This document shows positions 22,398 through 35,400 of a stretch of 64,000 nucleotides of DNA, piece after piece. This DNA comes from Nelumbo lutea (Eukaryota > Streptophyta > Magnoliopsida > Proteales > Nelumbonaceae). Each line of letters begins with the position of its first letter. The stretch's first letter is position 1. The notes under the pieces were generated by a model. The model saw only the letters and a program-made list of their open reading frames with translations, was not told the origin of the DNA and did not search any database. Made by a program: the position numbers and the translations under genes. The stretch covers positions 119,734,999 to 119,798,998 of the forward strand of contig JAKGHH010000001.1 of the NCBI GenBank assembly GCA_022828595.1, given 5' to 3'.

Positions 22398-25300
22398 TCA
22401 AGATAGCTTAGCAGAAGTCAAGCTCTTTGCTACATCAATGACGAAACGGTACTTGACATCAGCCTTGGCAAGACGCTCCATAGCAGTGTTCACAAAGTCA
22501 ATAGGAATGACCTCGATGTCGGCTGTAATGTTGTGCTTCCCTGCAAAATCGATCATCTCCTGTGTCTCCTTCATTCCCCCGATGCAACTCCCGGCCAAAA
22601 TCTTCCTCCCTGTAAATGCCAATAAATTTGGTTAGTGAATAGAAAATAGTAGTGCAATATATATATATATATGATCTACTTCAGATGACATGGCGATATA
22701 TATGCTCACCCATAACCAAAGGGAAGACGGCAATCTCCACCGGCTTTTCCGGAAGACCCACCATGACTAACTTGCCATGAGACTTTAGCAAGGAGAGATA
22801 TGGCATGAGAGAGTGAACAGCAGACACAGTGTCGATGATACCATCCATTGTGCCCGCGGCAGCCTGCACGTACATATACAAAATCGAAATGGAAATTGAA
22901 TTCAACTATAATGTGTTTTCATTCCCAAGGGAAGGGAGGGAATGCCATTCATTCCACCAAGAATAAGAAGGAGATGAGATTTCAATTCTGCCCAACCAAA
23001 CAACTAGAATTAGAAGGGCCCATTTCGAAAATAGAATCTAAATTCCGATCATGGTTCCAACTGCAATCCAAACGAAATCTAATCATTCTAAGGCTTGGTT
23101 GAATCCAAGTGAGTACGTACCTGCATCTGCTCCTGATTGCGACTGACCAGAAAGGCATCGGCACCAAGACGTTTGATGGCTTCCTTCTCTTTATTGGGCG
23201 AGGAGCTGATGACGGTTACCTTGATCCCAAAAGCCTTAGCAAATTTGACAGCCACATGGCCCAGCCCACCGAGCCCAAGCACACCCAAGTGCATGCCGGG
23301 CTCACAAAGACCGAAGTACTTCATGGGGCTGTATACTGTAATTCCGGCGCAAAGGAGCGGTGCACCGGCGTCCAGGGGTAGGTTGTCCGGGAACCGAATT
23401 ACGTATCTCTGATTGGCGACCATCATGTCGGAGTATCCACCGTACGCCATTGTGCCGTCGTAGTAGATGCTATTGTAGGTGAAGATCATTTTGGGGCAGT
23501 AATTCTCAAGGTCATTCTTGCAGCTGTCACAGGAGTGACAGGCACCCACCATGCACCCCACGCCCACCTTATCGCCGACCTTGAATTTGTCGACATTGCG
23601 CCCCACCTCCGTCACTACACCAACGATCTCGTGGCTGAAAGAAAATATGGATGCTAGTATCAGTACAAAGATGACCGTATGATGGTGGTTCAGTAAACAA
23701 TTTCTCTTCCTATTTGTAACGTAGCCTTAGATCAAATCTCGTTGCCATCACTCATCAGGGTGGGTGAAGATTATATTGTTATTGGGTCGGGCAATCCTCT
23801 CGGAAAATGTGTGATGGACGAGAGACGATCACTATCTCATATAAAGAGTTAAAAAAACAAGATTTTTTTTTTATTGAGACAAGATGGTAAATGTGGTATT
23901 TGGGAAAAAACGTGTTTTTACAATCTATCTATTAGACAAAACGAAAGGATATTGTTTAAAATTCATCACGAATTTTTCACATTTTTCTGAAATTTATCAA
24001 AATTTTCAAAACCTACAAAAAAACTCCCTATTAATGAATTAGTATTTAAAATTCACCTTCCCTTGAATCAACATTCGCGATCATTAATAAAAGTATCCCA
24101 TAAGCATTCATGCATTTTAGATGACCACTACTCTTGGTAACAGTGGTAAGCCAAACTTTTTAAATATGTGTTAAATATGTGAGGGTTGGGTCAGGTGTGG
24201 GCTCAAACCCGAGCTAGGGCTAATTTTGTTATAGCAAATATTTAATAAACATGACAGGCCATTTAGGGGCACTTTAGTTGCGTAAAATACTTAAATACTC
24301 AACATGTACAGCTTTTATTAGTGATAGCTAATGCTGATATGACAGAAATTCTGAATTCACTGCAGATTACCTCCACCTAAAACATCGACTTCACATCTCC
24401 GCCCCCACAACGTCCCACACCGCATCTCCTTATCACCGGAATATATTCCCAATACACGATAAGAATGTGCTCTCGGACAGCCCTTTGTGGGGCCGAGATT
24501 TTTTACTTAATCAGATCAAGACTGCGGGATGTGGTGTGGGGCGGAGACGTGAATTCTTAATGAGATCAATACCGCCGCATCAATTCCAAACTGACACTTA
24601 CCCAACTGTACAGTTGTGGATGAATTCAGGAAAAACTTCTAAAACTAATTGACAGGGGCAAGGGCTTGCATTCGGAATGGGATTCAGTCACCGCAAAGCC
24701 CGTTCCAACAACCATCATAACCTTGCACTCGAAATATCTTCCCATGAAATAAAGCATAAAAGTATAGAGATGTTCTCGATGCAAGGCTGAAAAGTCTGTT
24801 TGAACAGTGTTCGAACGGGCCCTGCAGTGATTGAAGTGGATTTCTACAGGAGTCATGTTTCGCGTTGTGCCAATGGGGCCCTATACACCCACCCTATCAG
24901 GCTATCACTAACTAGGGCTGCAACTTGGGTCGGGTTGGCCCGAATCCAATCCGAAAAAGTTGGGTTGGGTTGGGCCAGGTTGATGATCGGGTTAGGATTG
25001 AAATTCTTGAACCCGACCTTAGTTTGGGTTGGGTTAGGGTTGACTCCTCAGGCAACTCGACCCAATCTGAACCCAACCCCCTATAGTAATAGACTACTAG
25101 TCTACTAGTTTGCTACTCTACTATATTCATATATATAATTATATATATAACATACATTGATTTGCTTAGATGCATGATAGTCATATAGCCCCCTTTCTTT
25201 AAATTATTCACAGATATTTGACTATTTGTCTTTTCCTTTTGTCTTATAATTTTTGTGTGACCTATATAATAGATTCAAATTATTTGCTTGATCCTATGAA

Positions 25301-26899
25301 TTGTTATTAGTGATTTTATTTTCATAGTTTTGTATTTCATTATTGTTGATTTCATGAATTTATATTTTTGAGAAAAAATCTATTTAAGTCATAACTCACG
25401 ATAAACAAATACTTATTTTTCTATTAGATCTTAAGGGCCCAATCCAACCCAAAATTGAAATCGGATTGGGTTAGGGTCGAAAAAATTAATTAAGGTTAAG
25501 GTTAAGGTTGGGTAGGTCAGGTTGAATGTCAGATTAGGTTGGGATCGGATGTTTAGAACATAGGGTTGGACATAGGGTCGGCGTCATCCCACCTAATCCG
25601 GCCCTATCATTAACCCCACTACTCCCATTAACAGGTCTATTGTTCGACGCGAGTTTGGACAGCTTTTGATACATGTATCTACCGCTGCAGGTGGAAAATA
25701 CCCATATATATTTAAAACCAATCAACCTCGTATACCGTGAAGAGTACACCAATCAAACAGCGGTACTTTCGTCTTTTAGCGGATGAGTGGTGTCATGTCA
25801 TCATGGGAATCAAATTATGGTGCAACTCTACCAGCACACGGTGCAACTCATTTATTTGATGTCCGAGTACAACAAAGACGAAGCAAAACGAATACAGAAG
25901 CCTAAACAGGTCAAAGCTGAAGGGCTGATGAGCGGAGGAGAAGAGTGAGAAGGCTTACCCAGGGACCATAGGGTAAATAGCGTTGCCCCAATCGTTCTTA
26001 ACGGAGTGAAGGTCGGAGTGACAGATCCCGCAATAAAGCACCTTGAACGCCACGTCCTCATCTCCCGTTTCCCTGTCAACAACGAACGAATCGCGTCAGA
26101 TGTCAATCAGTACATCCATGATCCATGTGATCATGCGAGCAAAACCCTAAAATGCAGAACCGAAAAATGGGAATGTCCACAGACCACTCGTTTGTTATGC
26201 GTCAATTAGTGGCAGAAGCTTCAGCCCGTGACATCTCGGTAACAATAAAAAAACTGAAGGAAACTTTCAATCATTCAGATTTCAGAGTTATTCAACATTA
26301 TTATTTTAGATTGAATGAATGGATCGACACAATAATCAGAAAGTGATTATCTCTATACATTTCAAGTCACAGCTCACAAGGAAAAACAGGTCGCACAACT
26401 CATAAGGAATGCTTAGTAAAGGGAAAGGAACTCAAAAGGCAAAAAAATTCACAAAGAAAAATAAAATGAGAGAAAATTAGAGAAAAAACACTTTTGTTAA
26501 TCTTCTGCAAAAAACGAGTATATTTGCTTAAAAAAAGAACGAGAAAGAACAAGTATATTTGTTAATCTTGTGCAAAAAAATGGCATCAATGGAGTAATGA
26601 TAATCATGATGAAAATCCGACAAGAAAAAGAACAAGAAAGAAAATCTCAGGGAAAATTGCAACAATGATCGATATTTGATTTGCTTGAAATGCAAAATAC
26701 GAGAAACAGGATATATCAAATGGTGTTCGGATCTGAAGGACTTGGGAGATGATTCTCCAGAATCAATCGACATGCACAAGTGCAGCGCGAACAGGAAATA
26801 CCTTCTGGAGAACTTAAAAGGAGATAACACTCCAGAGGAGTCTCTTGCTGCCCATCCGATAGCCTTTCGCGGGTGCTCTTGTTCTGGCGATTTCGACAT
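22398..26899 (-). CDS. Cinnamyl alcohol / mannitol dehydrogenase family, 363 aa, 5 exons
   Basis: A zinc-dependent, NADP(H)-using medium-chain alcohol dehydrogenase that interconverts aromatic or sugar alcohols and aldehydes in the cytosol. Exons: 26899-26802, 26072-25959, 23634-23121, 22863-22710, 22609-22398. All have GT/AG junctions with matching phases and sum to 1092 nt. Catalytic zinc ligands by count are Cys47, His72 and Cys166 ([17 protein letters not shown]). Structural-zinc cysteines are 103, 106, 109 and 117. The nucleotide fold GLGGLGH is at 191-197, followed by serines 214-216 that favour NADP. The N-terminus ([20 protein letters not shown]) resembles mannitol dehydrogenase/ELI3 proteins. 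Position 122 is Phe where true lignin CADs have Trp119 (Arabidopsis CAD5 numbering), so I place it in the CAD-like class rather than the lignin CADs. Substrate is not established. Confidence 0.93.
24913..25606. mobile_element. hAT-type non-autonomous element in dehydrogenase intron 2, 694 bp
   Basis: Ends tagggc...gccct(a) and is flanked by tcactaac (24905-24912) and tcattaac (25607-25614), an 8-bp duplication with one mismatch. The interior is rich in gggttggg/cccaaccc near both ends and AT-rich in the middle. It sits wholly in the 2.3-kb second intron (25958-23635) and touches no splice site. Confidence 0.65.
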
Positions 26900-26968
26900 C
26901 TTTCGGTTTTGGAAATAGAAAAGAGAGAAAGAGGAGTGAGCGTTTAGATACGATGAACGCAGGTCCGT

Positions 26969-26976
26969 ATTTATAG
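26969..26976 (-). promoter_or_regulatory. TATA box of the dehydrogenase gene
   Basis: The minus strand reads CTATAAATACG about 70 bp upstream of the ATG, giving a predicted start near 26940 and a CT-rich 5' leader of about 45 nt. Spacing and sequence are standard for a plant core promoter. Confidence 0.75.
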
Positions 26977-27429
26977 AAGATTTCACGAGGGCGAAAGTAG
27001 AAGATGACGCAATCGATGAGCAAAACGAAAAAGGAGGGGAGTTTCTTCGTATATTCTTGCCCAACACTGTTGCGAGGTGGGTATGGAAGACTGTCGACTA
27101 TTTGCTCAGTCAAAGAGTTCAGATTGGGCTTTTCCCGTGAGGGCTGGTATTAGGGGGGCTGGAATTCAGAATTCTGCATCAATCCGTACTTGATAAAAAT
27201 GTTTATTGGGAAAAAGTTCCAACCTATAAAAAACGTCAACCCGAATTTGGGCTTTTTATGTAAGCTTAATGAAGCATTTATATTCTTTTAATGCCCCCCA
27301 TCTTTTTTATGGCACGACCTACACGCTTGGAAGAAAATGAAATATCTTTCCACAAAAAAATCTATTTGAATGTGTACCAATGATATGTGCAGCCCATTTT
27401 GGAAAATGTATACTAGGCCCGCAATAGGC

Positions 27430-28042
27430 ATTATGTGGGACCTATATTGAAAAATTTGTGGCCCCATATACATGTCTACACATGGACCCACATACATGTC
27501 CACTAATGGTTTATAGGGCCCATCTTCAAAATGTATATGGGCCCTACATACATGTCCACACATGGACCCCACATGCATGTCCACCAATGTTGGGCCTACA
27601 TTGTAAAATGTACATGGACCCTACATACATGTCAACCAATTGTATGTGGGGCTCACCTTGAAAATGTATGTGGGCCCCACATATATGTCCACATGAACCC
27701 CATATGCATGTTCACTAATGGTATGTGGAGCCCACCTTATAAAATGTATGTAAGCCTCACATGCATGTCCACACATGGATCCCACATGCATGCCAGCCAA
27801 TGGTTTGTGGAGCCCACATGCATGTCCACACATGGATCCCACATGCATGCCAGCCAATGGTTTGTGGAGCCCATCTTGTAAAATGTATGTGGACCCCACC
27901 TACATGTCCAGACATGGACTCCACATGCATATCTACCAATGGTATGTGGGGCCCACCTTGAAAAATGTATGTGAGCCCCACATACATATCCACTAATGGT
28001 ATGTGGAGTTCACCTTAAAAAATGTATGTGGGTCCCACATGT
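27430..28042. repeat. Minisatellite with units of about 57-70 bp
   Basis: Tandem degenerate units built from cccacatgcatgtccac, caatggtntgtgg and cccaccttgaaaaatgtatgtg. Two adjacent units starting at 27758 and 27815 are nearly identical with a 57-bp period. Long open frames on both strands here arise from the stop-poor repeat and are not genes. Confidence 0.9.
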
Positions 28043-28479
28043 TAAATGAAAGGTTCGTTTGCCCACACACAAGACATTCATATATACATAACACATTTTC
28101 ATCACATTACCAAACAATCTTCTAGCTTTTATAGTCTTTCATGAGATATATGAAAAACATTTCAACCAAACAGTCTTTGGTCTTCCACGATCTATTTGCA
28201 AAAGCTTACCATGTCTTTTAACTATTAGATCTTGTAATAGATCTTTTGGAAAAGACTTGCCAAACAGGCACAAAATGAGTAGTAGTGGGGGCGGGGGGCG
28301 CTGCTTTGCACGGTTGCACCAGCAAACATGAAACCATAAATATTTGTTTGGCAACAGAATTTTTTAAAGTTTTTAGTTAATTTTTTAAAATTATTTATTT
28401 AAAATAAACAAAAAAATTAAATAATTTTTTATATATAATATTTAATATATAATCAGAGTCAAGCCAAGGTGAGGATTTC
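28043..28479. other. Spacer, no gene
   Basis: Contains accaaaca...agactttc and aagacttgccaaaca motifs that look like arms of a small inverted-repeat element (about 28105-28268), then AT-rich sequence. Confidence 0.35.
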
Positions 28480-28898
28480 ACTACCCCATCCTTGATGTAA
28501 GGTATCTAGCCGACCTGTATATCTTGACACGTGGCGCCGGTTGGATCCATCCTGTGGATCTTGACATGTGACGTCGGTTGGACACACCCTGACCATCCAT
28601 CACCAACCACCGCCAATTATTGCTACCTACTCCCAACTCCTCCTCCTCTAAGGCACTTTTGTTTATAAAAATGGGCTCCCACATTGAGGTAAACACTCTC
28701 CGGAGCTCAAACTCTAAGTCTCCTCTCTTGCTTGGTCTAACCCCTCACAACCCTTTTCTAACTTGATCGTCAGAGTCTTCACCCTGGGATAACTCCTGGC
28801 CTCTGACATCTTCTTTCTTTCTCTCAACAGGTTGGAACTGTCGGCCTCGAACACTAGAAATTATGTTATTACCCTCAACTTCACATTTGACAGCAACA
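28480..28898 (+). repeat. 5' LTR of a third Tat element (element 3 fragment)
   Basis: Ends cagcaaca, followed by attggtgttgtctgtaggaa (28899-28918), the same LTR/primer-site junction as elements 1 and 2. A TATA-like tttataaaaatggg lies at 28661-28674. The left edge is unknown. Confidence 0.55.
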
Positions 28899-28965
28899 AT
28901 TGGTGTTGTCTGTAGGAACGTCTTCAAAACTTTCCCTTAAGAAAAAATAAACCTAATTTAATCAT

Positions 28966-29527
28966 GGGAAAATTCCCGATTAGTACCTTGTACTTTGTGC
29001 TTATGCCACTTTGGTCCCCAAACTTTAAAATGTGACAATTCAGTACCCAAACTTTCAAAACGTCACAATTCAGTACCTGTCATTAACTAATTGTTAACCT
29101 ACTGTTAAGTAACATTTGAAAATGACACAAATGCTCTTCGAGTGTCATTTAATTTTCTTTATCAACCATCTAAATGTTGACAAAAAATTAATCCTCCCAA
29201 ATCTTTGCTTCTTCCATTCAAGAAAGTTAGAGTTAAATTTGAGTGGGCATTCTAGTGACCCCAACTTTCTTGAATAGAAGAGGCAAAGATTTGGGACTAT
29301 TAAATTTTTTGCCAATGTTTGTATAATTGATAAAGAAAATTAGATCACACTCGAAGGGCATTTGTGTCTTTTTAAAGTGTCGCTTAATGACTAATTAACA
29401 ACTAGTCAATGACAAGTACTGGATTGTCACGTTTTGAAAGTTTAGGTACTGAATTGTCACTTTTTAAAGTTCGGAGACCAAAGTGACACTAGACCCAAAG
29501 TATAGGGTACTAATTGGGAATTTCCCC
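28966..29527. mobile_element. Mutator-type foldback MITE, 562 bp
   Basis: Arms of well over 100 bp are inverted copies: the left begins gggaaaattcccgattagta and the right ends in its inverse tactaattgggaatttcccc. Repeated cacaattcagtacc / ggtactgaattgtca blocks lie in each arm. Flanks are tttaatcat (28957-28965) and tttaatcaa (29528-29536), a 9-bp duplication with one mismatch, which is typical of Mutator. It interrupts the third Tat element between the primer site and gag. Confidence 0.85.
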
Positions 29528-29536
29528 TTTAATCAA

Positions 29537-30420
29537 CTAGTGTCCCTAAAATGGCTAACAAGCAAGACCCCCACCCATAGGGTGGTCGCCCCGTCGGAAG
29601 CCATGGACAACACAGCGAGCGATCTACCCGTACCACTCTAAGCCAACGCTTGGATGGCCTAGAGAGAGCAGAACCCTTGAACTCAAACAACAACAATTGA
29701 TGGGATTGCAAACCCTGTTTTGACCCCGTGGGGTCCCACATCAAGCACAAGAACCTCAGTCATCAACACCATCGTGTGGCGACCAGTCGGGACAACAGTA
29801 GGCGCTCAGGCCACTATAGTCCCCCTCCAAGGGTGCTACACCTCTCCCCCACCAGTTTTCGACCTTTGCAACCTCCTCAACAATCATCATTCCCATAAGG
29901 CTCAGGACATGCCGGTGTCCGAAGACTCTGGGAACGGGGCCGACTCATCCCACACAAGAGAGAACCAGGACTAGGCCGAAGCGTTGATTACATACATCAA
30001 CCAGTGCTTTTGAGATATTTAGATGTAGATTAGCACCATTTAAGACTAGCTTTGGCAGGTAAAGGAGGGCCAAGGTGATGCCTCCACTAGTTGCCCTTGC
30101 CTCATTCAGCTGAATGGAGGCATTCTTAGATTTCATTATCTCTGAGCCCCTCCCACCAAATTTTAAAGCCTAGAGACCAATGACAGGAGTATAGATCCCG
30201 AGGACCACCTGAAAAGCTTTCGAGCCCTCATGCTCCTACGTGAATACTCTGACGTCCTTATGTGTCGGGCCTTCCAAACCATATTCAAGGGAGCATCACG
30301 TCGATGGTTCTCCACAATGCCTTCACACTCAATTGTCACTTCGGAACAGTTCATGAACCTCTTCCTAAGTCACTTTATGAGTAGCCGATGGTGTCAAAAA
30401 ACCATCATCTCCATTTGACC
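29537..30420 (+). pseudogene. gag fragment of Tat element 3
   Basis: Broken frames resume after the MITE. The clearest part, 30230-30418, encodes MLLREYSDVLMCRAFQTIF, KGASRRWF and EQFMNLFLSHF, matching the plant Ty3/gypsy gag (retrotrans_gag) core. The upstream half is frameshifted. Protease and pol are missing, since unrelated AT-rich sequence begins near 30420. Confidence 0.7.
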
Positions 30421-32450
30421 CAAATGGTTAAACCGGTGACACGCAACCCAAAGGAAAAGGCGGTTTGGCCTTTGGGTCGATTTTTAATACATTGGTCATC
30501 CTTGATTTTTGTTTTATATAATGGAATAGTCATAAATAGTTTGAATGTTTAAAAACAAATATAAAACATTTTTAAGTGTCGTTACATTTTATCATATATA
30601 GTGGCGTCTTTATAAATATTTTGATGCTTAATAATTGTCACCTAAGACCTTCAAATGTTTTAAAACATTGTTCACCCTTGCCTTTTGTTTTAGTTGAATG
30701 TTTAAAATAAAATATAAAACATTTTGTAAGTGTCATTATCATTTTTTGTCTTATATAATGATATTATTGTTAATATAAGGCTAAACCCTTCACACATTTC
30801 ATGACGTTATGAGATTCTATTTGTTACAAATTGGGTGCTCCATTTCTACCCATTTTTCTTTTAATATTTATATATGATTACCTAGGATCCAAGCTGATAC
30901 ACATATTTTATTTGTAAGTAAAATTGAGGATGGAGCTCTATGGTATTTTAAATTAAATAGTGTCCATCTAAGTCCAATTTGGGTATTATTTTTTGGATTA
31001 TGTCTAGTTTATTTGATCATAATCTAAGTTTTGCTTTAATGAGAGTGGTCAATTTCCTATGCTCTAGATAACTTTGTATTATATTTGTGTCTTAATGTTG
31101 ATATTTTATTAATTTTTATTGGCTTATTATTATTATTTTTGTATTATTTTTAGGTAAAATTATAAAAAAAAAAACTCCTCTTATATCTATAAACCACATT
31201 TGTGTTTTGACCCTAACAAAGGCCTCACCTATAGTTTAAAAAAAAGTGCAAATACCCCATTCCCTTGTCTTTTCAATAACATGCTTTAAAGTTACCAAAA
31301 TATCCTTATCATTGTTAAGGCATTATTCCACACAATTTTTAATTTCAACTTTACCCTCAACTAGTTTATTTTGCCATACCCATTTTTTAAAACAAATGTC
31401 ACGGTTCAATATAATACATATGAATAAGATCTTTTGGTTTCAAATCCTATCATTGCTATATTGAAGTTTCTATTCATGTTGTGATCCATGTGGTTTCATG
31501 AACCAGGACCGATTCACCAGTTTTCTAATTAAACCATATTTTTGATTAATCAGTCTTTATGGTATGATCAATTATGATTCAAATAACTAGTCTAATTGTT
31601 TGGTCCAATCCAGTTTTCTAAGCAATAACTTGTTGTGGCCCACCTTGAATCAAATGAAGTGGCATTTCGGTGGGACCACAACAATACATTAAAGGTAACC
31701 AACGATTCACGGTTTATCCCTGGGTTAAAACTCTGTCATGTCAAAAGTGAACACATGTTCAATGAACTATGAAAAAACTTTGGCTGTCCACATTTGATAA
31801 CCTAGACTCCATGTAAAAGTTTGATGCTGGATTCATTATCGTATCGACGAGTATCAATATGATCAATACATTTTTTTATTTTTTATTCTATAACAGTTTT
31901 ACTTTTACTTTTTATCATTTTATAACAATTATATAAGGATGGAATCTATCATCCCAAAGTTTAATTTTTTTTTAAATGTATAAGTATTAATGTATCCAAT
32001 TATCCACAGATGCACTGATACAAATACGAATAGGGGTATTCATGGCTTGGTTGGGCTTATTTTTTAAACTGAATTGGTACTACCAATTTGTAGAAAACTA
32101 GTAACTGAAAGCAAACCAAAGCCGATCGATTAATCAATTTAACCAAACCATGGGCTTATTTTTGAATCCAAACCAATAGTACCAGTTTCTAAAAAACTAT
32201 TAATCAAAAGCAAATTGAAGCCAGTTGATTAATCCATTGATTAGGTTGGTTCAATGATTTTTTAGCTTTTTATATTTATACTATATATTATAAATAAATA
32301 TGATAAAAACTAAAAAAATATATAAAATATTATATTTTAAATAATAAATAATATATTATATATTATAAATATATATAATGCATATTTATTAATTTATAAT
32401 ATATGGATAATATGAAATATATATTATAAATATACATACATACATACATA

Positions 32451-32498
<48 letters not shown>

Positions 32499-35400
32499 GA
32501 TGTGCCTAATTTTTCTATGTTTGTTATTTATTTATATTTAAACTTTTTATTTAGTTATAACATCTTGGATTAGTCCACTTGACTCTGGTGGTTGAATTGC
32601 TTAATTGTTACCATGATAGAAAAATGGTTCCATTTTTGGGTAAATTTTAAAAACTATGCATTTTTTTATCGTTAAAAGTATTGGATGTAGATCTAATTGA
32701 TAGAATTTATTTATTTTTATTTTATGAAAATAATATCTTAAATAAAGGATTCAATAAAATAATGGGAATTAATACCCTAACATAAGACTTAATGAGAGGG
32801 AATTGAATGAGGACAAATGTTGTAGTTCAAATTACATTTTGTACCCTTGCAATTACAAAGGGACCAAATTCAAAAATAGGAGTATTGTAGTCAATAAAAA
32901 GAGTCAATGAATGTTAATGGAAGTTAATATTTTAAATATGAGGCTTAATAAGAGAGATTTAAACGAAGAGAAAAGTGATTTTTCAAAAATTTCATCCATA
33001 AAATTAGAAAGGACCAAGTTTAAAAATCGGGGTAATTTAGTCAAATAAAAGTTTCACACCATTATTCACACTTTTAATAATAGTATAAATAAGCATTAAA
33101 TGAAAAATGTAAAATGACATTTTTGCTATAACTTATTTTTCAATTATTGAACAAAAGAATTACTTTGTGTCTTTTATATCAAGTAAGCAACACTAAACGA
33201 AGATGTAACATAACAATTTTGCCTTTGCTTGTTTCCCAATTCAAACTTTAGAGAGTGGGCATTTGTTGTCCAATGAAATTTCCAGAAGCTAGAGACACCT
33301 ATTCGCACTTTCAAAGATAGTATAGATATAGATTCATGGCAATGGTTTCTCATTATATATAGACTGTGATCAACATTATGTGGATCTACACTTGTTGGAT
33401 GAACTCTCAAAAGCTACTTTTATTGTGCATGTTTAACAGTAAAATAGCCCAGATTGATCTAGGGTAATAGCTGGATAGGGGTGGATGCATGGTTGCCGCC
33501 TTAGATCTAAGCCAATGGTCTTAAGACCTTAACTAGCGGTCCTATTGACCCTTTTTAGGATAAGTGTGGGGTAAAAAGAGTAATCACGATTAATATTCTT
33601 TTAATTAAAAAGACAAATAAAGAATTAATAAAAAGGTTGTATTATGGGCAATTCCAAAGGAAAAGGCAAAGTGGAGTGGTTGTGAAAAACTATAAGTCAA
33701 TGGAAAATAATGGTGGGAAAATAAGTAAAAGCAATGAAGGTGGTGAAGGAAACCAAGGATTAAAGTATCGGTATTGGGGCATCGTATCAAACAACTTGGA
33801 TATAGATACAAATATGAATACGCTTTGGAAATGCATACATACAGATGAAAGATATGAAAATATATGGATATGCTAAAAAAATATATACAAATTTCATAAA
33901 TATATAAATTACACTAACTTTAAGGTCAAAATAACCACAAATATGGTATAAATACATAAGAAATGAATATTTTAATGGTATATATATAGAAATATTTTAT
34001 AATTAATATAATGGAATTCATAAATATCATACAATTTTTTTGATAACCCATCAATCAAGAATCCAAGACTCATACTATATAGATCTTTACAAATTAACAC
34101 ATGCATAAAATGATTATTATGCTATATTCTATTTAAGTCCAAGAAACAAAGCATATACAATCATTATATTTTAATTACTATATCAATCTTTTTTATTTTA
34201 CTATTTTTGCTTTTCAACATTAATGATAAAAGTCAACTAAATATTTAATTTTGAAATGCATGATAAAAATGTATTTCTTTTTGTAAATAATAAATTTTAT
34301 TATAAAATGTAAATTAAAATATCAATTGATAATTTATAAAATATATAATCATAACTTAAAATATTTCATATCTATATATTGAAATTTTTAAAATACATAT
34401 CATACACAAATTCATAAATTTTAATTACTAAAGTAAGTATTTTATTATTAACATTTTTATTTCAATAAAATTTCTGAAATAAGAAATCATTTTTATATAA
34501 ATTTAAATTAGTGTATTTGATAGGTTCAATATAATATTTTATGCTTGAATATTTTGTAAACAAAATTTTTAATTTATTCATGTACAAATGTATGAATTTT
34601 AAGTACTAAAATAATTATTCTATTATTAATATTTTTATTTGTATAAATTTATAGAGAGTGAAAAATCAATTTTTAATATAAATATAAAATTGGTAGAATT
34701 TTTATTTCATTTATAATTATAAATATTTATTGTGAATATTATTCTATTTAATTTTAAGTTGAAAATGTTGAACATATTAATATTTAATATGTCATTTCTC
34801 TAGACTACATGTTTACAATTAAGATAATAAAATTAATTATATTTCACTTATAATCATAATTGAAAGGATGGCTTAGTGGCTTAATAGCTTAAGATGTTAA
34901 GCACTTAATATTTAAACCTTAATTCAAATCTGCATCTGCTGCATTTTTAATATCAGAGTTGTGTGTTTATCTGTTTGTATCGACGCATATCAACCCATAT
35001 CGGCCGACACGATGTGATATGCATTGATATGGTGCCGTATTGTATCAATATGCACAACTGGAATGATACAATGACAATCATAATGTATCCAGTATCGTTC
35101 GCTAATGATATCGATACAATACACCCCTATTGAATATATCATATCTATATTTTAATCATGGAAGGAAACTAGTCTTGATTTGTAGGCAACAAAAAGTAAT
35201 ATGAGAGCGGTGGAAATGGTGGTGGGTGCAGATTATTTAATGAATGAGATGATTTAGTTTATCTTAGGATGCCATTTTGATGTTGAAGGAGGTGGTAAAG
35301 ATGAGTAAATTGATGAGACTAATAGATTGTTTGCTACTGGAAGTCATGGTTTGATGGTTAATTTCAGTTTTATTAATATTCAAATTTGAATTCAACTTTA

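Noticed and set aside
26528..27067. 179-codon minus-strand frame reading through the dehydrogenase first exon
   Set aside because: It runs on past the exon 1 donor at 26801 into the intron. Only MSKSPEQ.. to 26802 belongs to the family and matches the phase of exon 2.
27531..27996. Overlapping open frames on both strands rich in His, Met, Cys and Pro
   Set aside because: They follow the period of the minisatellite, whose units happen to lack stops. The repeated peptides mirror the DNA repeat.
27430..28042. CRISPR-like repeat-spacer pattern
   Set aside because: The repeats are contiguous and degenerate without unique spacers, and the genome is eukaryotic.
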